DNA from: Desulfuromonas sp.
Lineage (GTDB): Bacteria; Desulfobacterota; Desulfuromonadia; Desulfuromonadales; Geothermobacteraceae
Length of the DNA stretch: 52,640 nucleotides
Assembly: GCA_002868905.1 (NCBI GenBank)
Contig: PKUA01000027.1
Span: 1-52,640 of the forward strand
Reading direction: 5' to 3'
The position numbers and the translations under genes are program-made. The notes below the pieces were generated by a model that saw nothing but the letters and a program-made list of their open reading frames with translations, did not search any database and had not been told where the DNA came from. Shown piece by piece: positions 12,428 through 20,967 of the stretch (positions within the stretch are counted from its first letter, which is position 1; each line of letters begins with the position of its first letter).

Positions 12428-12835
12428 ATGAAGTTGAGAGTCTTACTCTTCGAGCAGAATCCTTCACTGCAAAGATTGCTGAAATCGTTTATCGAGGGGC
12501 GGGGTCACCGGGTCCAGGTCATGTCCGGAGAATACTCCTGCTCTCTTCATGAACTGGATGCCTGCAGCTGCCCCTCGGAGAAGCCGTGTGCCGATGCCGT
12601 CATCATCAACACCAGGATGGCGACCATTGAGAACATGCAAATCCTCGTTGACCAGGCAAAAAAAGGGTGCAAACTCCCGCGGCAGAATAAAGCGATTATG
12701 AACACGGTCTTCACGGAAAGCCTGGAGCAATCGGTTCGCGATCTCGGTTTCTCGACAATAAAACAACCTTTAAAGATGGCGGAAATCGCCGGATGGCTCA
12801 ACGAGTGTGGAGAAAGGGCTAAACTGGACGTTTGA
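12428..12835 (+). CDS. degenerate receiver-domain protein with a CxCx5C cluster
   Basis: The 135-residue protein has the length and strand/helix rhythm of a single CheY-like receiver: a hydrophobic first strand (KLRVLLFEQ), helix 1 (LQRLLKSFI), a third strand AVIINTRM and a final IKQPLK with the conserved Lys (K112). The acidic pair after strand 1 is E-Q, and the phosphoryl-accepting Asp is replaced by Asn61, so ordinary phosphorylation is not expected. Just before strand 3 it carries C46-x-C48-x5-C54-x-D56. The protein encoded at 12997-13422 has the same cluster at the same spacing but an intact Asp. It has a strong G-rich ribosome site (GGGGGGT). The function is unknown; metal binding or redox sensing is inference. 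Confidence 0.75.
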   Translation: MKLRVLLFEQNPSLQRLLKSFIEGRGHRVQVMSGEYSCSLHELDACSCPSEKPCADAVIINTRMATIENMQILVDQAKKGCKLPRQNKAIMNTVFTESLEQSVRDLGFSTIKQPLKMAEIAGWLNECGERAKLDV

Positions 12836-12996
12836 TACGGAAAAACGACCGGCCCGGAAACAAGGGCGATCGCTTTATTGATTCAACACAACAGCGGACC
12901 AGATGTCGGTCCCCGAAGAAAGGGGCCTGAATATTCAGCTCATTGCAGAACGAGAGAAATACACACAGGACCAAGATTCAATGAACGTCGTTCCTC

Positions 12997-13422
12997 TCAC
13001 GATTCCTCGATCATTGCCTTTTCGCGCTCTTCAATCCACTCGTAAATTTCCTGAAACTCGAACGGCTTATGAAACACTTCACAACCGAGTTCGCGCGCTT
13101 CCTGCTCCTCCTCTTCAACCAGCCAGCCTGAGATTAGAACCGTATTGCGAAAAATCCCGAGGCAACCGCACTGCGACAACTCCCTGACGAACTGAAGTCC
13201 CGTCATGTCCGGCATCTGCTGGTCTATGATGAGAAAGTCGCCGCAGCTTTCACCGGAGCGGCAGGGGCATGTACCATCAGTATCAAGGGGGAAATCACTC
13301 GCCTTCTCGTAGACCTCTACTTCGTGCCCCATTCTTTCCAGGCGTAACTGCAACGCCATCGTAAACCCGACATTGTCATCGATGATCACCGATTTAAAGG
13401 GTTTCCGCGTCGATGGTTCCAT
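12997..13422 (-). CDS. response-regulator receiver protein with a CxCx5C cluster
   Basis: This 141-residue stand-alone receiver has the acidic pair (D15, D16 in IIDDN), the phosphoryl-accepting D67 in LIIDQQMPDMTG, a Ser at the Thr/Ser switch (LISGW) and K119 (HKPF). Just before the D67 strand it carries C52-x-C54-x5-C60-x-D62, and a GC pair appears at residues 86-87. The start at 13422 is preferred over 13437 because GGAGGAG sits 6 bases upstream. It converges with its relative at 12428-12835 and lies beyond the cheA end of the chemotaxis island. It has no output domain, so it presumably acts by protein contact or as a phosphate sink. The role of the cysteines is unknown. Confidence 0.85.
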   Translation of the reverse strand: MEPSTRKPFKSVIIDDNVGFTMALQLRLERMGHEVEVYEKASDFPLDTDGTCPCRSGESCGDFLIIDQQMPDMTGLQFVRELSQCGCLGIFRNTVLISGWLVEEEEQEARELGCEVFHKPFEFQEIYEWIEEREKAMIEES

Positions 13423-13467
13423 GGGGGGCTCCTCCATCAGAATTGCACATGCTGCACTGCAACTAAC

Positions 13468-13495
13468 ATTATATGGTCTATTCCGTGGACATCAA
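13468..13495 (-). promoter_or_regulatory. sigma-70 promoter of the Cys-cluster receiver gene
   Basis: On the minus strand TTGATG (13490-13495) and a perfect TATAAT (13468-13473) are 16 bases apart. Transcription would start near 13461, giving a leader of about 40 bases before the ATG at 13422. This suggests the receiver is transcribed on its own and not only by read-through from cheA. The remainder of the 13423-13751 gap shows no gene and no clear terminator. Confidence 0.6.
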
Positions 13496-13751
13496 ACCGT
13501 TTGACCAGTTTCACTCTGAATAAAGCGTCAAAATGTCCATCAATGACTGCACAGGTAAACGCTTGAATGGTCTGTTGGTCAGTTACTCCCGGGAGAAGAT
13601 CGAGCACCGACCCTTAAATTAACCTGTCCCACTTCTGGGATCATACATCCCTGCCGTCCGAGGAGTCAAACGCCACTCAGTTTCCGGACAAAATAGGGCA
13701 GTGGAAGAGAGCCCGCGTGCCTGTCGCGGCGCACTCAAAGTACCACCCAAA

Positions 13752-15878
13752 TCAAGAGAAGGTCTGAGTCGTGACCGGAACCAGATTCCCATCCTGGCGG
13801 GAGCGCGACTCTTCCAGGCGCATTAATGCAGGGAGGTCGAGGATAAGCGCGAGGCTGCCGTCACCCAGCACCGTCGCACCGGAAAGCCCTGGGATATCCC
13901 GGTACATCCGTCCGAGGGACTTAATGACGGTCTGGTGTTCGCCGATCACCTCGTCGACGGCGAAACCGAGGCGAAAACCATCAAGGTTCGCAATGATGAC
14001 CTGTTCGATATCGGGTATCCGGCCGTTGATCCCGAACTCACGGCGCAGGTGGAGATAGGGTACGATCTCATCACGGATGTGCAGAAGGTCGCGTCCATGC
14101 TGTCGCTCTACATCGGTCCGGTTCTGCTCGATGATCTCCTCGACCTGCGCCAGGGGCATGACAAATCGCTCTCTACCGATGCGGACCAGCAGGCCGTCAA
14201 TAATGGCCAGGGTCAGAGGCAGCTTGACGCGAAAACAGGTGCCCTCCCCACTGCTTGATTCGACCTCGACCGTCCCGCGCAGGTCTTCGATGGCCTTGCG
14301 AACGACGTCGAGGCCGACGCCTCGCCCTGAAATACTGGTTATGGCCTCCGAAGTGGAAAATCCGGCCGAAGAGATCAACTCCCACACGCCAACCTGGTTG
14401 AAATCCTCTCCCGGCTGCAGCATCCCTTTTTCCTCGGCACGCTCCCGGATCCAATCGTAATTCAGCCCGCGCCCGTCATCCCGGACCTCGACCAAAACCG
14501 AGGCACCGCTCTGAAAAGCACTCAACCGAATGCTCCCCTTTACCGGCTTACCGGCTGCGCTGCGTTGTTCCGGGAGCTCCAGTCCATGATCGATGGCATT
14601 ACGCAACAGGTGCAGGACAGGATCCGACAATCGCTCGATGACGGTCTTGTCGAGTTCCGTGTCGCCCCCGGAGGTGAGGAGTTGGACATCTTTGCCGAGT
14701 TCACGCGCCAGATCCCGCACCTGGCGGGCAAAGCGGTTAAAGGTCGAGCCGATCGGCACCATCCTGATGCTGAGAACTTCGTCCCGCAGTTCCCAGGTCA
14801 GCTGCTCGACCTCCTCGGATATTCGCTCCAGGTCAACATCGGAGATCGTGGTGGAGACCTGCTTGAGCCTGGCCTGCACCGTAACCAGTTCTCCGATCAG
14901 GTCAACCAGCTTGTCAAGCCGTTCCGAGCGGACCCGGACCGAGGCGGCGACCCGGGCTGCGTCATCCCCGCTGCCACTTTCCTGGCGTCGATCGGTTGCC
15001 GCCTGACGCCGGTCTGGCGTCATCGAACGTCTTTCCGGCCCGTTGTGTTCCGGCACCGGTTCGTCGTTTTGCGCAATAATGGAGTTGACATCCTCCGCTG
15101 TCGGCTTTTTCCCGGCCTCGAACAGGGGGAGCCAGGCCTGCCAGGCCTGTTCTAAATTCAACCTGCCGGAATCATCGAGCAGCTCAATGCCGAGTTCGCT
15201 CTCGTCTTCGACAAAGATAAACAGGTCCTGGATATCGATCGTGGACTGCGCGGTTGTCAGCAGAATGTTCCAGACGACGTGACAAGCGGTCGGTTCAAAA
15301 TCCTCAAACGATGCAGGAGCGTCATATCCGGCCGAAACCCTGGCATCTCCCATACGCGTCAGCTCACGTACCAGATTGGCAGGGTCGAGGCCGCGCTCGA
15401 AGACATCGACCGGTGGGCGGAACCTTACCCAGAAAGTACTGTGACTCCCCACGGTTGCGGGCATATCGTCCCGGGCTGTTTCCTCTTCGCTGACGACTGC
15501 ATCAATGATATCGACCTGCAACCCGCCCAGATGTTCGACCAAGGAAGCTATGTCCTGTTGACTGACCGAGTCTTCATCGGCTGCCAGCGCCTGAATCGTA
15601 TCCTGGGCCTGCAGGGTCAGGTCGATCAAAACGGAGCTGACCTCGATGCTGCCACTGCGAACGTCCTCGAAGAGTGCCTCGACGTGATGAGTAAAGCCTG
15701 CGAGTCGATCGAAACCTGCCAGTGCCCCGGACCCCTTGATCGTATGCAAGGCACGAAACACGCGGTTAACCGATTCGCTGTCGGATGGCGACTCTTCAAG
15801 CTTAAGGAGCCCACCTTCCAGGTCGGCCAGCAGTTCCTGAAGTTCTTCCCTGAATGTCTCCTGCAGAATATCGCTCAT
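13752..15878 (-). CDS. cheA: chemotaxis histidine kinase CheA (downstream set)
   Basis: The 708-residue kinase has the CheA layout: an Hpt domain with phospho-His H45 in ALHTIKGSG, a middle region (about 145-240) resembling a CheY-binding P2 domain, an acidic/charged linker with repeated RRQ segments (about 280-300), a dimerisation helix pair (about 310-375), the HATPase domain with LLRNAIDHGLE, DDGRGL and GRGVGLDVV, and a C-terminal CheW-like P5 domain ending LPALMRLEE. It autophosphorylates under receptor control and passes the phosphate to CheY and CheB. Its ATG overlaps the cheY stop by 4 bases. It is the last gene of its set and is closely related to the kinase at 24980-27100. Confidence 0.96.
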   Translation of the reverse strand: MSDILQETFREELQELLADLEGGLLKLEESPSDSESVNRVFRALHTIKGSGALAGFDRLAGFTHHVEALFEDVRSGSIEVSSVLIDLTLQAQDTIQALAADEDSVSQQDIASLVEHLGGLQVDIIDAVVSEEETARDDMPATVGSHSTFWVRFRPPVDVFERGLDPANLVRELTRMGDARVSAGYDAPASFEDFEPTACHVVWNILLTTAQSTIDIQDLFIFVEDESELGIELLDDSGRLNLEQAWQAWLPLFEAGKKPTAEDVNSIIAQNDEPVPEHNGPERRSMTPDRRQAATDRRQESGSGDDAARVAASVRVRSERLDKLVDLIGELVTVQARLKQVSTTISDVDLERISEEVEQLTWELRDEVLSIRMVPIGSTFNRFARQVRDLARELGKDVQLLTSGGDTELDKTVIERLSDPVLHLLRNAIDHGLELPEQRSAAGKPVKGSIRLSAFQSGASVLVEVRDDGRGLNYDWIRERAEEKGMLQPGEDFNQVGVWELISSAGFSTSEAITSISGRGVGLDVVRKAIEDLRGTVEVESSSGEGTCFRVKLPLTLAIIDGLLVRIGRERFVMPLAQVEEIIEQNRTDVERQHGRDLLHIRDEIVPYLHLRREFGINGRIPDIEQVIIANLDGFRLGFAVDEVIGEHQTVIKSLGRMYRDIPGLSGATVLGDGSLALILDLPALMRLEESRSRQDGNLVPVTTQTFS

Positions 15879-16240
15879 GGCATGACCATACGGACGACAC
15901 CGAGAACCTGCTCGGGCCGGAAAGGTTTGACAATCCAGCCGGAAGCACCGGCGAGTTTCCCCCTCTGCTTGATACCGTCATTCGTTTCGGTCGTCAGCAT
16001 GATAATTGGCATAAACCGGTTGCCGGGGATTTTTCGCACCTGCTCGATCAACTCGATCCCATCGATCTGTGGCATATTGAGGTCGGTCACCAGCATATCG
16101 AACTGCTGTTCACGCACCATATTCAGAGCCTCACCACCGTCCTGAGCCTCGTAAACTTCGTAGCCGGCCTCACTCAGTGTCAGCCTGAGCAACTGCCTGA
16201 CGGTCGGTGAATCATCGACCGCCAATATTTTTCTCGCCAT
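15875..16240 (-). CDS. cheY: CheY-type receiver (downstream set)
   Basis: The 121-residue single receiver has D9/D10 (AVDDS), phosphoryl-accepting D53 in LVTDLNMPQ, the switch Thr in MLTTE and the conserved Lys in IVKPF. The tail EQVLGVVRMVMP is identical in all three CheY-type proteins of the island. Its stop overlaps the cheA start by 4 bases (ATGA), so kinase and receiver are translationally coupled. It probably receives phosphate from CheA and carries the signal to the motor or to another output. The upstream neighbour is a STAS protein, 38 bases away. Confidence 0.93.
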   Translation of the reverse strand: MARKILAVDDSPTVRQLLRLTLSEAGYEVYEAQDGGEALNMVREQQFDMLVTDLNMPQIDGIELIEQVRKIPGNRFMPIIMLTTETNDGIKQRGKLAGASGWIVKPFRPEQVLGVVRMVMP

Positions 16241-16278
16241 CTCACATCCCCTGGTTCATATGAGCGCTGCTATCTGAC

Positions 16279-16608
16279 TCAAACCGGCTGGGTCAAACTG
16301 TCATAACCGTCTCGCATCCTGGCAAACTGCTCCGAGAACCCGGCCTGCGAAATAAAATCCTCGATGTCCTTGGAAATCGTCCCGACCAGATGGAAAGCCA
16401 GCCCCTTTTGCACGGCAGCGTGACCTGTCGCCAACAGAAGCTGCATTCCACACGTATCGATCTTTTTAACATTAGTGAGATCGATTCTCAAATCATTATG
16501 ATCGTCCATCAGCATTTGCATTTCATCCAGTGCCGCAGGTATAGAATGCAGAGTCAATTCCTGCCGGAACAGATGCGAGTCGGTTTGCATCTCTTCAGTC
16601 TCCATCAT
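16279..16608 (-). CDS. STAS-domain protein (downstream set)
   Basis: The 109-residue protein is a single STAS (anti-anti-sigma-like) domain: LRIDLTNVKKIDTCGMQLLLATGHAA and a C-terminal FISQAGFSEQF. In SpoIIAA the phosphorylated residue is the second Ser of DSSG; here the motif is D-T-C-G, so that site is Cys. This form is closer to MlaB-like or chemotaxis-cluster STAS proteins than to sporulation regulators. The ribosome site GGAAAGG supports the ATG at 16608. It sits just before cheY-cheA, and a relative sits at the same place in the other set, so it is probably a signalling partner. The partner is unknown. Confidence 0.82.
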   Translation of the reverse strand: MMETEEMQTDSHLFRQELTLHSIPAALDEMQMLMDDHNDLRIDLTNVKKIDTCGMQLLLATGHAAVQKGLAFHLVGTISKDIEDFISQAGFSEQFARMRDGYDSLTQPV

Positions 16609-16756
16609 GTTGGCCTTTCCTGTCTGAGCGCAACGTCATCCCCCGGCTCATGTGTAAACCGGTTCTCTGTCATCACGCCCCGGGACGCTGACCGATGCAT
16701 CTCCAATCATACGAACCCCGGTTACATAATCAAGCATGCCGGTCTTATTATTGCTT

Positions 16757-16856
16757 CGGTGATTAAACATTGAACTGTAGGGGCGGCGCTTGCTCCGCCC
16801 TGGGGCGCGGCAAGAAGCGCCCCTACCAATTCAGGATTTGGATATTTATCCACTGG
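16757..16856 (+). repeat. dispersed hairpin repeat, copy 2 (long form) inside a che operon
   Basis: This copy lies in the 272-base gap between cheW (stop at 16881) and the STAS gene (start at 16608). It has the same left end (CGGTGATTAAAC) and right end (GATTTGGATATTTATCC, CACTGG) as the copy at 4031-4109. Its centre holds two hairpins, AGGGGCGG...CCGCCCT and GGGGCGCGG...GCGCCCCT, against one in the short copy. It has no coding capacity. Because cheW and STAS are otherwise in one operon, the element may have inserted there, and its hairpins could reduce read-through. Confidence 0.75.
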
Positions 16857-16880
16857 AGCAATATAAAGGGAAAAGAGATC

Positions 16881-17408
16881 TTAATTTTCGAGAGTTGGCG
16901 GTACTTCTTCCTCTTCAGCAGCGGCGAAGTTGCCAACATCCTGCACCAACGCAAGCTCGTCACTGCTGAACACCCGGTCGATGTTCAAAAGAATAATGAA
17001 CTGGTCGTTCACCCTCCCCATTCCGTGAATGAATTCAGTCTGGAGTCTGGAACCGAGGCGGGGTGCCGGCTCGATCTGATCGTCCCTGATTTCGAGGACT
17101 TCCCGAACAGCGTCCGCCATGGCACCGACCACAATGGGCTCGCCATCGACTTCGACTTCCAGAACGACAATACAGGTATCCCGGCTCTCCTTCCCGGCCT
17201 CCATGCCGAGCTTGAGGCGCATATCGATCACCGGCACGACCTGACCACGCAGGTTAATCACCCCGAGCATGTAGTCGGGGGTCTGCGGTACGGCGGTGAC
17301 CGAGATCAGGGTCAAAACTTCCCGTGTCCGATACACCTCGACGCCAAACAACTCCTCAGCAAGTTGAAAAGTTACGAACTGTCTGCTTGCTACGTTACTC
17401 TCGCTCAT
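16881..17408 (-). CDS. cheW: chemotaxis coupling protein CheW (downstream set)
   Basis: The 175-residue protein is a single CheW/SH3-like domain that couples receptors to CheA. Typical segments are FQLAEELFGVEVYRTREVL, TAVPQTPDYMLGVINLRGQVVPVIDMRLKLGM and the acidic C-terminal tail. It lies 8 bases downstream of the receptor gene, the same gap found between the receptor remnant and cheW in the other set. It is about 20 residues longer than many CheW proteins because of an acidic N- and C-terminal extension. Co-expression with the receptor is very likely. Confidence 0.95.
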   Translation of the reverse strand: MSESNVASRQFVTFQLAEELFGVEVYRTREVLTLISVTAVPQTPDYMLGVINLRGQVVPVIDMRLKLGMEAGKESRDTCIVVLEVEVDGEPIVVGAMADAVREVLEIRDDQIEPAPRLGSRLQTEFIHGMGRVNDQFIILLNIDRVFSSDELALVQDVGNFAAAEEEEVPPTLEN

Positions 17409-17416
17409 ACCTGGCC

Positions 17417-19210
17417 TCAGTAAGCTTCGAATTCATGATCGAGGGAAGAATCGTCCTTCAGGTTGATCTCGACCCCCTGAAAACCGCGACCCTTACCATT
17501 CTCGCCACGAACTGCATCGATCTGGGGAATTCTCGGTTGTGCCGGTTTCCCTGCAGGCGTTCTGCTGGAGGTCTGTTCGGTTTGACGTCTGACTCCGCCT
17601 TCGTTCATGACGAAAAAACTGATCATCTCTGCCAGCTGCTCAGATTGGCTTGAAAGCTCCTCGGCAGTGCTCGCCATCTCCTCGGAAGAGGACGCGTTCT
17701 GCTGAATGACGGTGTCGAGCTGCATGATCCCCTTGGAAATCTGCTCGGCCCCGGAATCCTGCTCTTTACTGGCAGCGGATATCTCCTGAACCAGCTCCGC
17801 CGTTTTCTGGATATTCGGCACCAGACCCTGCAGCACGGTGCCGGCCCTCTCGGCGACGTCGACACTGCTGGTTGAGAGATCATTGATCTCTCCGGCGGCG
17901 ACCTGGCTCCGTTCGGCCAGCTTGCGCACCTCGGCGGCGACCACCGCGAACCCCTTGCCGTGCTCGCCGGCCCGGGCCGCCTCGATCGCCGCGTTCAGGG
18001 CGAGCAGGTTGGTCTGACGTGCGATCTCCTCGATGATCATGATCTTTTCAGCGATGTTCTTCATGGCGCCGACGGTCCGGTCGACCGCATCACCGCCCTC
18101 CTGGGCATCGCTGGCCGCCTGCTGGGCGATCTTCTCGGTCTGAATGGCATTATCGGCATTCTGGCGGATGTTGGCCGTCATCTCCTCGACACTGGAAGAC
18201 GCTTCTTCCGCCGCAGCCGCCTGCTCGGACGCGCCCTGGGACATCTCCTCGCTGGAGGCGCTCATCGCCTGGGCGCCGGCAGAGACGTTTTCGATGGCAA
18301 ACTTAACCCCGAGAATAACCTCTTTCAACTTTCCGACCATGTTGGAGAGAGACTGAATCAGGATATCCTTGTCGGAACGCACTTTCAATTTGACTTCAAG
18401 GTCGCCGGCTGCAATTTTGCCGGCAGCCTCGGCCACCTCCTTGTTCGATGCGACCATCTCCTTCATCGCGGCCAACAACTGTCCGGTTTCGTCCCGGCTG
18501 GTCTCCCTGATGTCGACGGTCATGTCACCGACCGCCATCGCCCGGGCGGTGGTCACGGCGAGGGCGAGCGGACGGGTAATGCTGGTGGTAATGAATATGG
18601 CGATCAGGCAGCCGAGGAGCAGGGCGATACCGCCGAGAATAGCCTGCGAGGTCTTGACCCGATCCGAGGCCGCAAGAATCGAAGCGGCCATCTCGTTGGC
18701 CTCTTCGACCTGGCTCTGCTGAAACAGAGTAACCGCCTTGGCAAGAGAGGACGTATCACCGTCAAACTCTTCCATCACCCGGTTGCCCCCTTCCAGCCCG
18801 TCATTGACATAAGCGGTGACCATCCTCTGCCCGGTCTCGAACGCCTCGTCCATGGCTGCCATCAGATCATCCATCTGCCGCAGGCCATCCGAGTCATTTT
18901 CGCTCCGGAACATGGCCCTGAACTTCTCGACTCCGGCTTTAAATTTTTGGTAGTGGGTTTTTGCCTCCCCGACCGCCTCTTGATTTTGCGTCAAAGCAGC
19001 GTCGGTCATCAGCTGGTTGACCTGCACGGTACTGACAACCATCTCGTCAGCCAGCAGAGTGAAAGGCAGACTCTCATCGATGACATGGTTGGTGCTCTGC
19101 TCCACTGTCTGCAACGCCATGAAGGTCGCGACAAAGGCAACCAGCATGAGTATTAGAACGGCACTGAAACCGACCCCCATCCGCGTTCCGATTTTCAGAT
19201 TTTTCAGCAT
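17417..19210 (-). CDS. methyl-accepting chemotaxis protein
   Basis: The 597-residue receptor has TM1 (about residues 11-33), a periplasmic helical domain of about 150 residues, TM2 ([15 protein letters not shown]), a HAMP domain followed by a second HAMP-like segment, and a cytoplasmic signalling hairpin with tip [22 protein letters not shown]. The tail is a flexible linker ending EFEAY, matching the x-[aromatic]-x-x-[aromatic] pentapeptide that tethers CheR/CheB. The ATG at 19210 is chosen over 19282 because GAGGAG lies 8 bases upstream and the protein then begins directly before TM1. It leads the operon with cheW. The ligand is unknown. Confidence 0.94.
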   Translation of the reverse strand: MLKNLKIGTRMGVGFSAVLILMLVAFVATFMALQTVEQSTNHVIDESLPFTLLADEMVVSTVQVNQLMTDAALTQNQEAVGEAKTHYQKFKAGVEKFRAMFRSENDSDGLRQMDDLMAAMDEAFETGQRMVTAYVNDGLEGGNRVMEEFDGDTSSLAKAVTLFQQSQVEEANEMAASILAASDRVKTSQAILGGIALLLGCLIAIFITTSITRPLALAVTTARAMAVGDMTVDIRETSRDETGQLLAAMKEMVASNKEVAEAAGKIAAGDLEVKLKVRSDKDILIQSLSNMVGKLKEVILGVKFAIENVSAGAQAMSASSEEMSQGASEQAAAAEEASSSVEEMTANIRQNADNAIQTEKIAQQAASDAQEGGDAVDRTVGAMKNIAEKIMIIEEIARQTNLLALNAAIEAARAGEHGKGFAVVAAEVRKLAERSQVAAGEINDLSTSSVDVAERAGTVLQGLVPNIQKTAELVQEISAASKEQDSGAEQISKGIMQLDTVIQQNASSSEEMASTAEELSSQSEQLAEMISFFVMNEGGVRRQTEQTSSRTPAGKPAQPRIPQIDAVRGENGKGRGFQGVEINLKDDSSLDHEFEAY

Positions 19211-19330
19211 TATTTTCTCTCCTCGTTTATGGTGGAGCACTGATCGCAAGCTGCGTCGTTGCAGGCCTGCGTTGAACAACACCCGCTCTCCCCGGCATTA
19301 TTAGGGACGTGTAAGTGCACTACTTATCTC

Positions 19331-19347
19331 CAGCAATTTATGCACCA
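19331..19347 (-). promoter_or_regulatory. sigma-54-type promoter of the mcp-cheW operon
   Basis: The minus strand reads TTGGTGCATAAATTGCT. It keeps the invariant GG and GC with exactly 10 bases between them, plus the TTGCT block of the -12 element; the CACG part of the -24 element is degenerate. Transcription would start near 19320, about 110 bases before the ATG at 19210. A perfect palindrome pair and a G-rich element lie 150-190 bp upstream, where enhancer-binding activators of sigma-54 usually bind. The 19211-19721 gap holds no gene. Confidence 0.6.
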
Positions 19348-19494
19348 ATCCATAAAAACACCCCAACCAACTGTTTTTATTGACTTTTTCTTCGACAGTA
19401 TTAGAATCTCATCAAAATGAACAGTGGCGATACTTTTAAGAAAGCTCTATAGGGAAGGGCTATAAGGCCTCAGGGTTAGGGAATCCCCGATATG

Positions 19495-19534
19495 TAACCA
19501 TGGTTACCATGAAACCATGGTTGCCCCCTTTTAA
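19495..19534 (-). promoter_or_regulatory. candidate activator site: tandem AACCATGGTT palindromes plus G-rich element
   Basis: TAACCATGGTTA (19495-19506) is a perfect 12-bp palindrome. AACCATGGTT recurs at 19513-19522, with centres 17 bp apart. Directly next to it, the minus strand reads TTAAAAGGGGGCAAC (19520-19534), also found before the other che promoter. The cluster sits about 150-190 bp upstream of the sigma-54-type promoter. Spaced repeats at this distance are typical of activator binding sites; which activator binds is not known. Confidence 0.45.
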
Positions 19535-19721
19535 TGAACGATACTCGTTCAAACGCGGATACAAACCGAAGGATATTCAGGGAAGCTCTGAGAGAAAAAA
19601 TTCAGCCGGGGAGCAGCTGGACAACTTGAAGCAGTCCAGACGGGAGGGTTGTCCGCCTCACTCTCGATGCAGGGGAACGAGGCCATTTCATCTATTGCAT
19701 GTTGGAGGCTTTACAGGACCA

Positions 19722-20108
19722 TTAACGCATTTGATTTATTTTCGCCTGGCTGGCCAAGCTTTTCTTGACATTGTAAAGCAGGCTGGCCCTGTGCACCGGC
19801 TTGACCAGGTAATCAATCGCACCACGGTTTCGTGCATTCACCAACCCTTGTACGCGAGGGTTCCCCGTGATGACGACAATGCCGCAGTGCGGTTGGCGAT
19901 TTTTAAGCTCATCCATCGCCTCGATACTGTTTTCGGAACCGAGGCCAACATCGAGAATAATTAAATCGAAATTCTCTTGATCAACAATCGATCTGCAGTT
20001 TTTCAGGGAGTCAGCCGTTGCAACGGAATATCCCTCAGACTTTAACAACTCGGCAAAACTGAACCGGATCCCCTCTTCATCATCAACCACGAGTATCTTC
20101 TCTTTCAT
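19722..20108 (-). CDS. single-domain response regulator
   Basis: The 128-residue receiver has VVDDEE at strand 1, the phosphoryl-accepting Asp in LIILDVGLGSENS (about D54), a Thr in VVITGNP and a Lys in LVKPVH. It has no output domain. It is the last gene of the long che operon that starts at 29894, 53 bases after the receiver-PAS gene, and the two share an ENIRFSFAE-like first helix (here EGIRFSFAE), which suggests duplication. It could compete for phosphate or act on a protein partner. Which kinase feeds it is not evident. Confidence 0.88.
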   Translation of the reverse strand: MKEKILVVDDEEGIRFSFAELLKSEGYSVATADSLKNCRSIVDQENFDLIILDVGLGSENSIEAMDELKNRQPHCGIVVITGNPRVQGLVNARNRGAIDYLVKPVHRASLLYNVKKSLASQAKINQMR

Positions 20109-20161
20109 GAATCCCCCTAGAACGTGGAAAGCTGATTCCTGGACAGCTGTCGTCGAAGTTG

Positions 20162-20917
20162 CTAAACCGAAAGTCTGAAATTCGGCTTGGATTCATCCCG
20201 AATCACCATGACGAAATCGTCATCGACACCATAATGCGTCTTGACCGGTGACATACAGACACTCACAACCATCCGAGCACCATCGCCCTGATCGAATTCG
20301 AGCTTATAAAGTTCCCCTTCGAGTCGCAGCTCGAGAATCTGTTTGAGAGAATTCAGAATCGCGCTTTTTTTCTTGTCGGCAATTTCGGCAAAATTTATTT
20401 CGAGGTTCTCATCGTTGAGCCCGAGAATGTCTTTTGCGGCGTCGTTCACCTGGACAAGGACATTGTTGGAGTCAAAGACCAGGATACCGTCACTGACACC
20501 ATGGAAAATGGCGCTCATCCGTTTTTGAACCTGATCTCTTTTGTCGAGGGCGTCCTTGTAGGCGACAGCCCGGCCCGCATGCAGCAGCAGCTCTTTTTTC
20601 AAAATCGGTTTTTTCAGGTAATCGAATGCGCCGAGTCTGACGGCATCTGCCGCCGTGTCGACATCGGGGGCTCCGGTCACCATGATCGCAGGGCAATTCG
20701 GGTTACGCTCCTTGATCTCCTTCAACAGGTCAATCCCGCTGTCACCGCCGATGAAAATGTCGAGGAAGACGGCATCATGCTCCACCGTCCTGATCAGCTC
20801 AATCGCCTCTTCGGCGGTCTCCACGGCATCGACGTTGAATCCGCCGCCCGACAGAAATTCGGCAAAGGAGAAACGGATATTCTCATGATCATCGACAACC
20901 AGAACTCTTGGTTTCAT
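20162..20917 (-). CDS. response regulator with C-terminal PAS domain
   Basis: The 251-residue protein joins an N-terminal receiver (VVDDHENIRFSFAEFL, phosphoryl Asp in AVFLDIFIGGDSG, VTGAPD, LKKP) to a short helical linker (about 125-140) and a PAS domain (about 140-245: ILVFDSNNVLVQVNDAAKDILG). There is no kinase, cyclase or DNA-binding output. PAS domains bind ligands or partners, so this could connect phosphorylation to a sensory input such as redox or haem state, but no cofactor residue is recognisable. It lies between the bacteriohaemerythrin and a single receiver. Confidence 0.85.
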   Translation of the reverse strand: MKPRVLVVDDHENIRFSFAEFLSGGGFNVDAVETAEEAIELIRTVEHDAVFLDIFIGGDSGIDLLKEIKERNPNCPAIMVTGAPDVDTAADAVRLGAFDYLKKPILKKELLLHAGRAVAYKDALDKRDQVQKRMSAIFHGVSDGILVFDSNNVLVQVNDAAKDILGLNDENLEINFAEIADKKKSAILNSLKQILELRLEGELYKLEFDQGDGARMVVSVCMSPVKTHYGVDDDFVMVIRDESKPNFRLSV

Positions 20918-20967
20918 AACATTTTCCCTTTATGTCCACGATGGGGACTATCATGCTCGCCATGCTT

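Noticed and set aside
12896-12925. Small hairpins between the two convergent receivers as a terminator
   Set aside because: The stems are only 4-5 bp and no T tract follows on either strand.
13514-13538. GG-10-GC spacing on the minus strand before the Cys-cluster receiver
   Set aside because: Only the four core bases match; the sigma-70 promoter at 13468-13495 is much better.
17960-19156. 398-codon plus-strand open frame opposite the chemoreceptor
   Set aside because: It is a low-complexity His/Gly/Leu-rich shadow of the receptor coiled coil.
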